A stretch of 15,090 bases of DNA. It comes from Gammaproteobacteria bacterium. Lineage in GTDB: Bacteria > Pseudomonadota > Gammaproteobacteria > Arenicellales > Poriferihabitantaceae. The number at the start of each line of letters is the position of its first letter. Position 1 is the first letter of the stretch. The position numbers and the translations under genes were made by a program. A model generated the notes under the pieces. That model was not told the origin of the DNA and did not search any database. It saw only the letters and a program-made list of their open reading frames with translations. Below, piece by piece: positions 14,564 through 15,090 of the stretch. The stretch covers positions 1-15,090 of the forward strand of contig VXPI01000002.1 in NCBI GenBank assembly GCA_009839585.1, in the 5' to 3' direction.

Positions 14564-15090
14564 ATGTCCTCTACACTAAATCTAAAGACATGGAACGATT
14601 TTGGAAGTAAATTATTGCAGGAGAAAGGGCATAAAAGGCAAAAAGAGTTTTTAACTTCCTGCAAGCAGAAGGACGATTTTTCATGCTATATGAATAATAA
14701 CTTACATGGATATTATCGATCTAGCAGTTCTTCATTTCTATCAGATTATGAGTTTACTGAAGCCGAGTTTTGTTCCCCGCCGGAAGATACGCAGAATATG
14801 ATTTGGGACAGGTTAAATTCATGTCAGTTGGATAAAGAAACCCTATCTGATGTTTGTTTTTGGGGTGAAGTCGTGTTTAATCTAATTGAAAGAGATCAAT
14901 TAAAACCCGAATGGCTGGCATCAAGTAAAGGTAACTCTCTTGAAGAGGGGGGCTATTTTATTGATCGTGCATTGAACTCTAATGACTCCAAGATGCTAGA
15001 TGATTGTGTTCGAAAGATTCTGCGCTCAATGTGTAATCCAAGGCCAAGGGGTAGGCGCGTGGTGTTTTGTGATTTTTCGCTAGGCAGGGC
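14564..15090 (+). CDS. Unknown protein of the GHKL-ATPase operon, partial (DUF6339-like?)
   Basis: The ATG at 14564, 8 bases after the previous stop, opens a frame that runs off the right edge (175 codons visible). It begins MSSTLNLKTWNDFGSK and is rich in Ser, Asp and Cys. No catalytic motif is seen. The last visible part, RKILRSMCNPRPRGRRVVF followed by CDFSLGRA, resembles the pattern I remember near the C-terminus of DUF6339 proteins, which occur in MORC/Z1 operons. That likeness is from memory and weak. The tight spacing shows it belongs to the same operon as the ATPase. Confidence 0.7.
   Translation, partial: MSSTLNLKTWNDFGSKLLQEKGHKRQKEFLTSCKQKDDFSCYMNNNLHGYYRSSSSSFLSDYEFTEAEFCSPPEDTQNMIWDRLNSCQLDKETLSDVCFWGEVVFNLIERDQLKPEWLASSKGNSLEEGGYFIDRALNSNDSKMLDDCVRKILRSMCNPRPRGRRVVFCDFSLGR

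Overview
The window is bacterial chromosomal DNA, most probably from a gammaproteobacterium. The basis is an LptF/LptG pair for lipopolysaccharide export, which implies a Gram-negative outer membrane, and an AcnA-type monomeric aconitase of 891 residues, the length of the E. coli enzyme. I do not recognise the species. The housekeeping genes (lptF, lptG, acnA) are moderately GC-rich. The DNA from about 10430 to the right edge is visibly more AT-rich, with A/T-ending codons, which suggests acquired DNA.

Layout, left to right. (1) Bases 3-980 hold the 3' part of a RecG-like/AlbA-type ATP-binding regulator. Four perfect 11-bp tandem repeats begin at its stop codon. (2) Bases 1018-1782 hold no convincing gene, only a 16-bp palindrome and short relic ORFs. 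(3) lptG and lptF lie on the minus strand, overlap by 4 bp and form an operon. (4) An abiEi-abiEii type IV toxin-antitoxin operon (4179-5925) starts at an inverted repeat that is probably its own operator. (5) Bases 5926-6346 hold decayed sequence, followed by a small HEAT-like gene broken by an in-frame TAA (6347-6790). (6) acnA occupies 7097-9772. (7) A short stretch with overlapping mini-ORFs leads into a truncated PD-(D/E)XK nuclease (9952-10467). (8) A co-directional gene set starts at 10473: a PAPS-reductase-like PP-loop protein, a MORC/MutL-like GHKL ATPase, a beta-rich unknown protein and a protein open at the right edge.

The best candidate for an undescribed system is item 8. The GHKL ATPase has the ATPase and S5-like features of the bacterial MORC proteins that occur in Z1-helicase/PD-(D/E)XK conflict operons (the MORC-Z1 or Mza-like group). 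The last, partial gene vaguely resembles DUF6339 proteins of such operons. What stands out is the PP-loop/PAPS-reductase-like gene at the head of the set, where I would more often expect a DNA cytosine methylase. The rest of the operon lies outside the window, so this stays a hypothesis.

Accessory and defence-type genes (RecG-like regulator, abiE, HEAT-like pseudogene, PD-(D/E)XK remnant, MORC operon) are interleaved with core genes and mixed with relics. This suggests repeated insertion and decay around lptFG and acnA. I saw no tRNA, rRNA, CRISPR array, complete insertion sequence or convincing rho-independent terminator.
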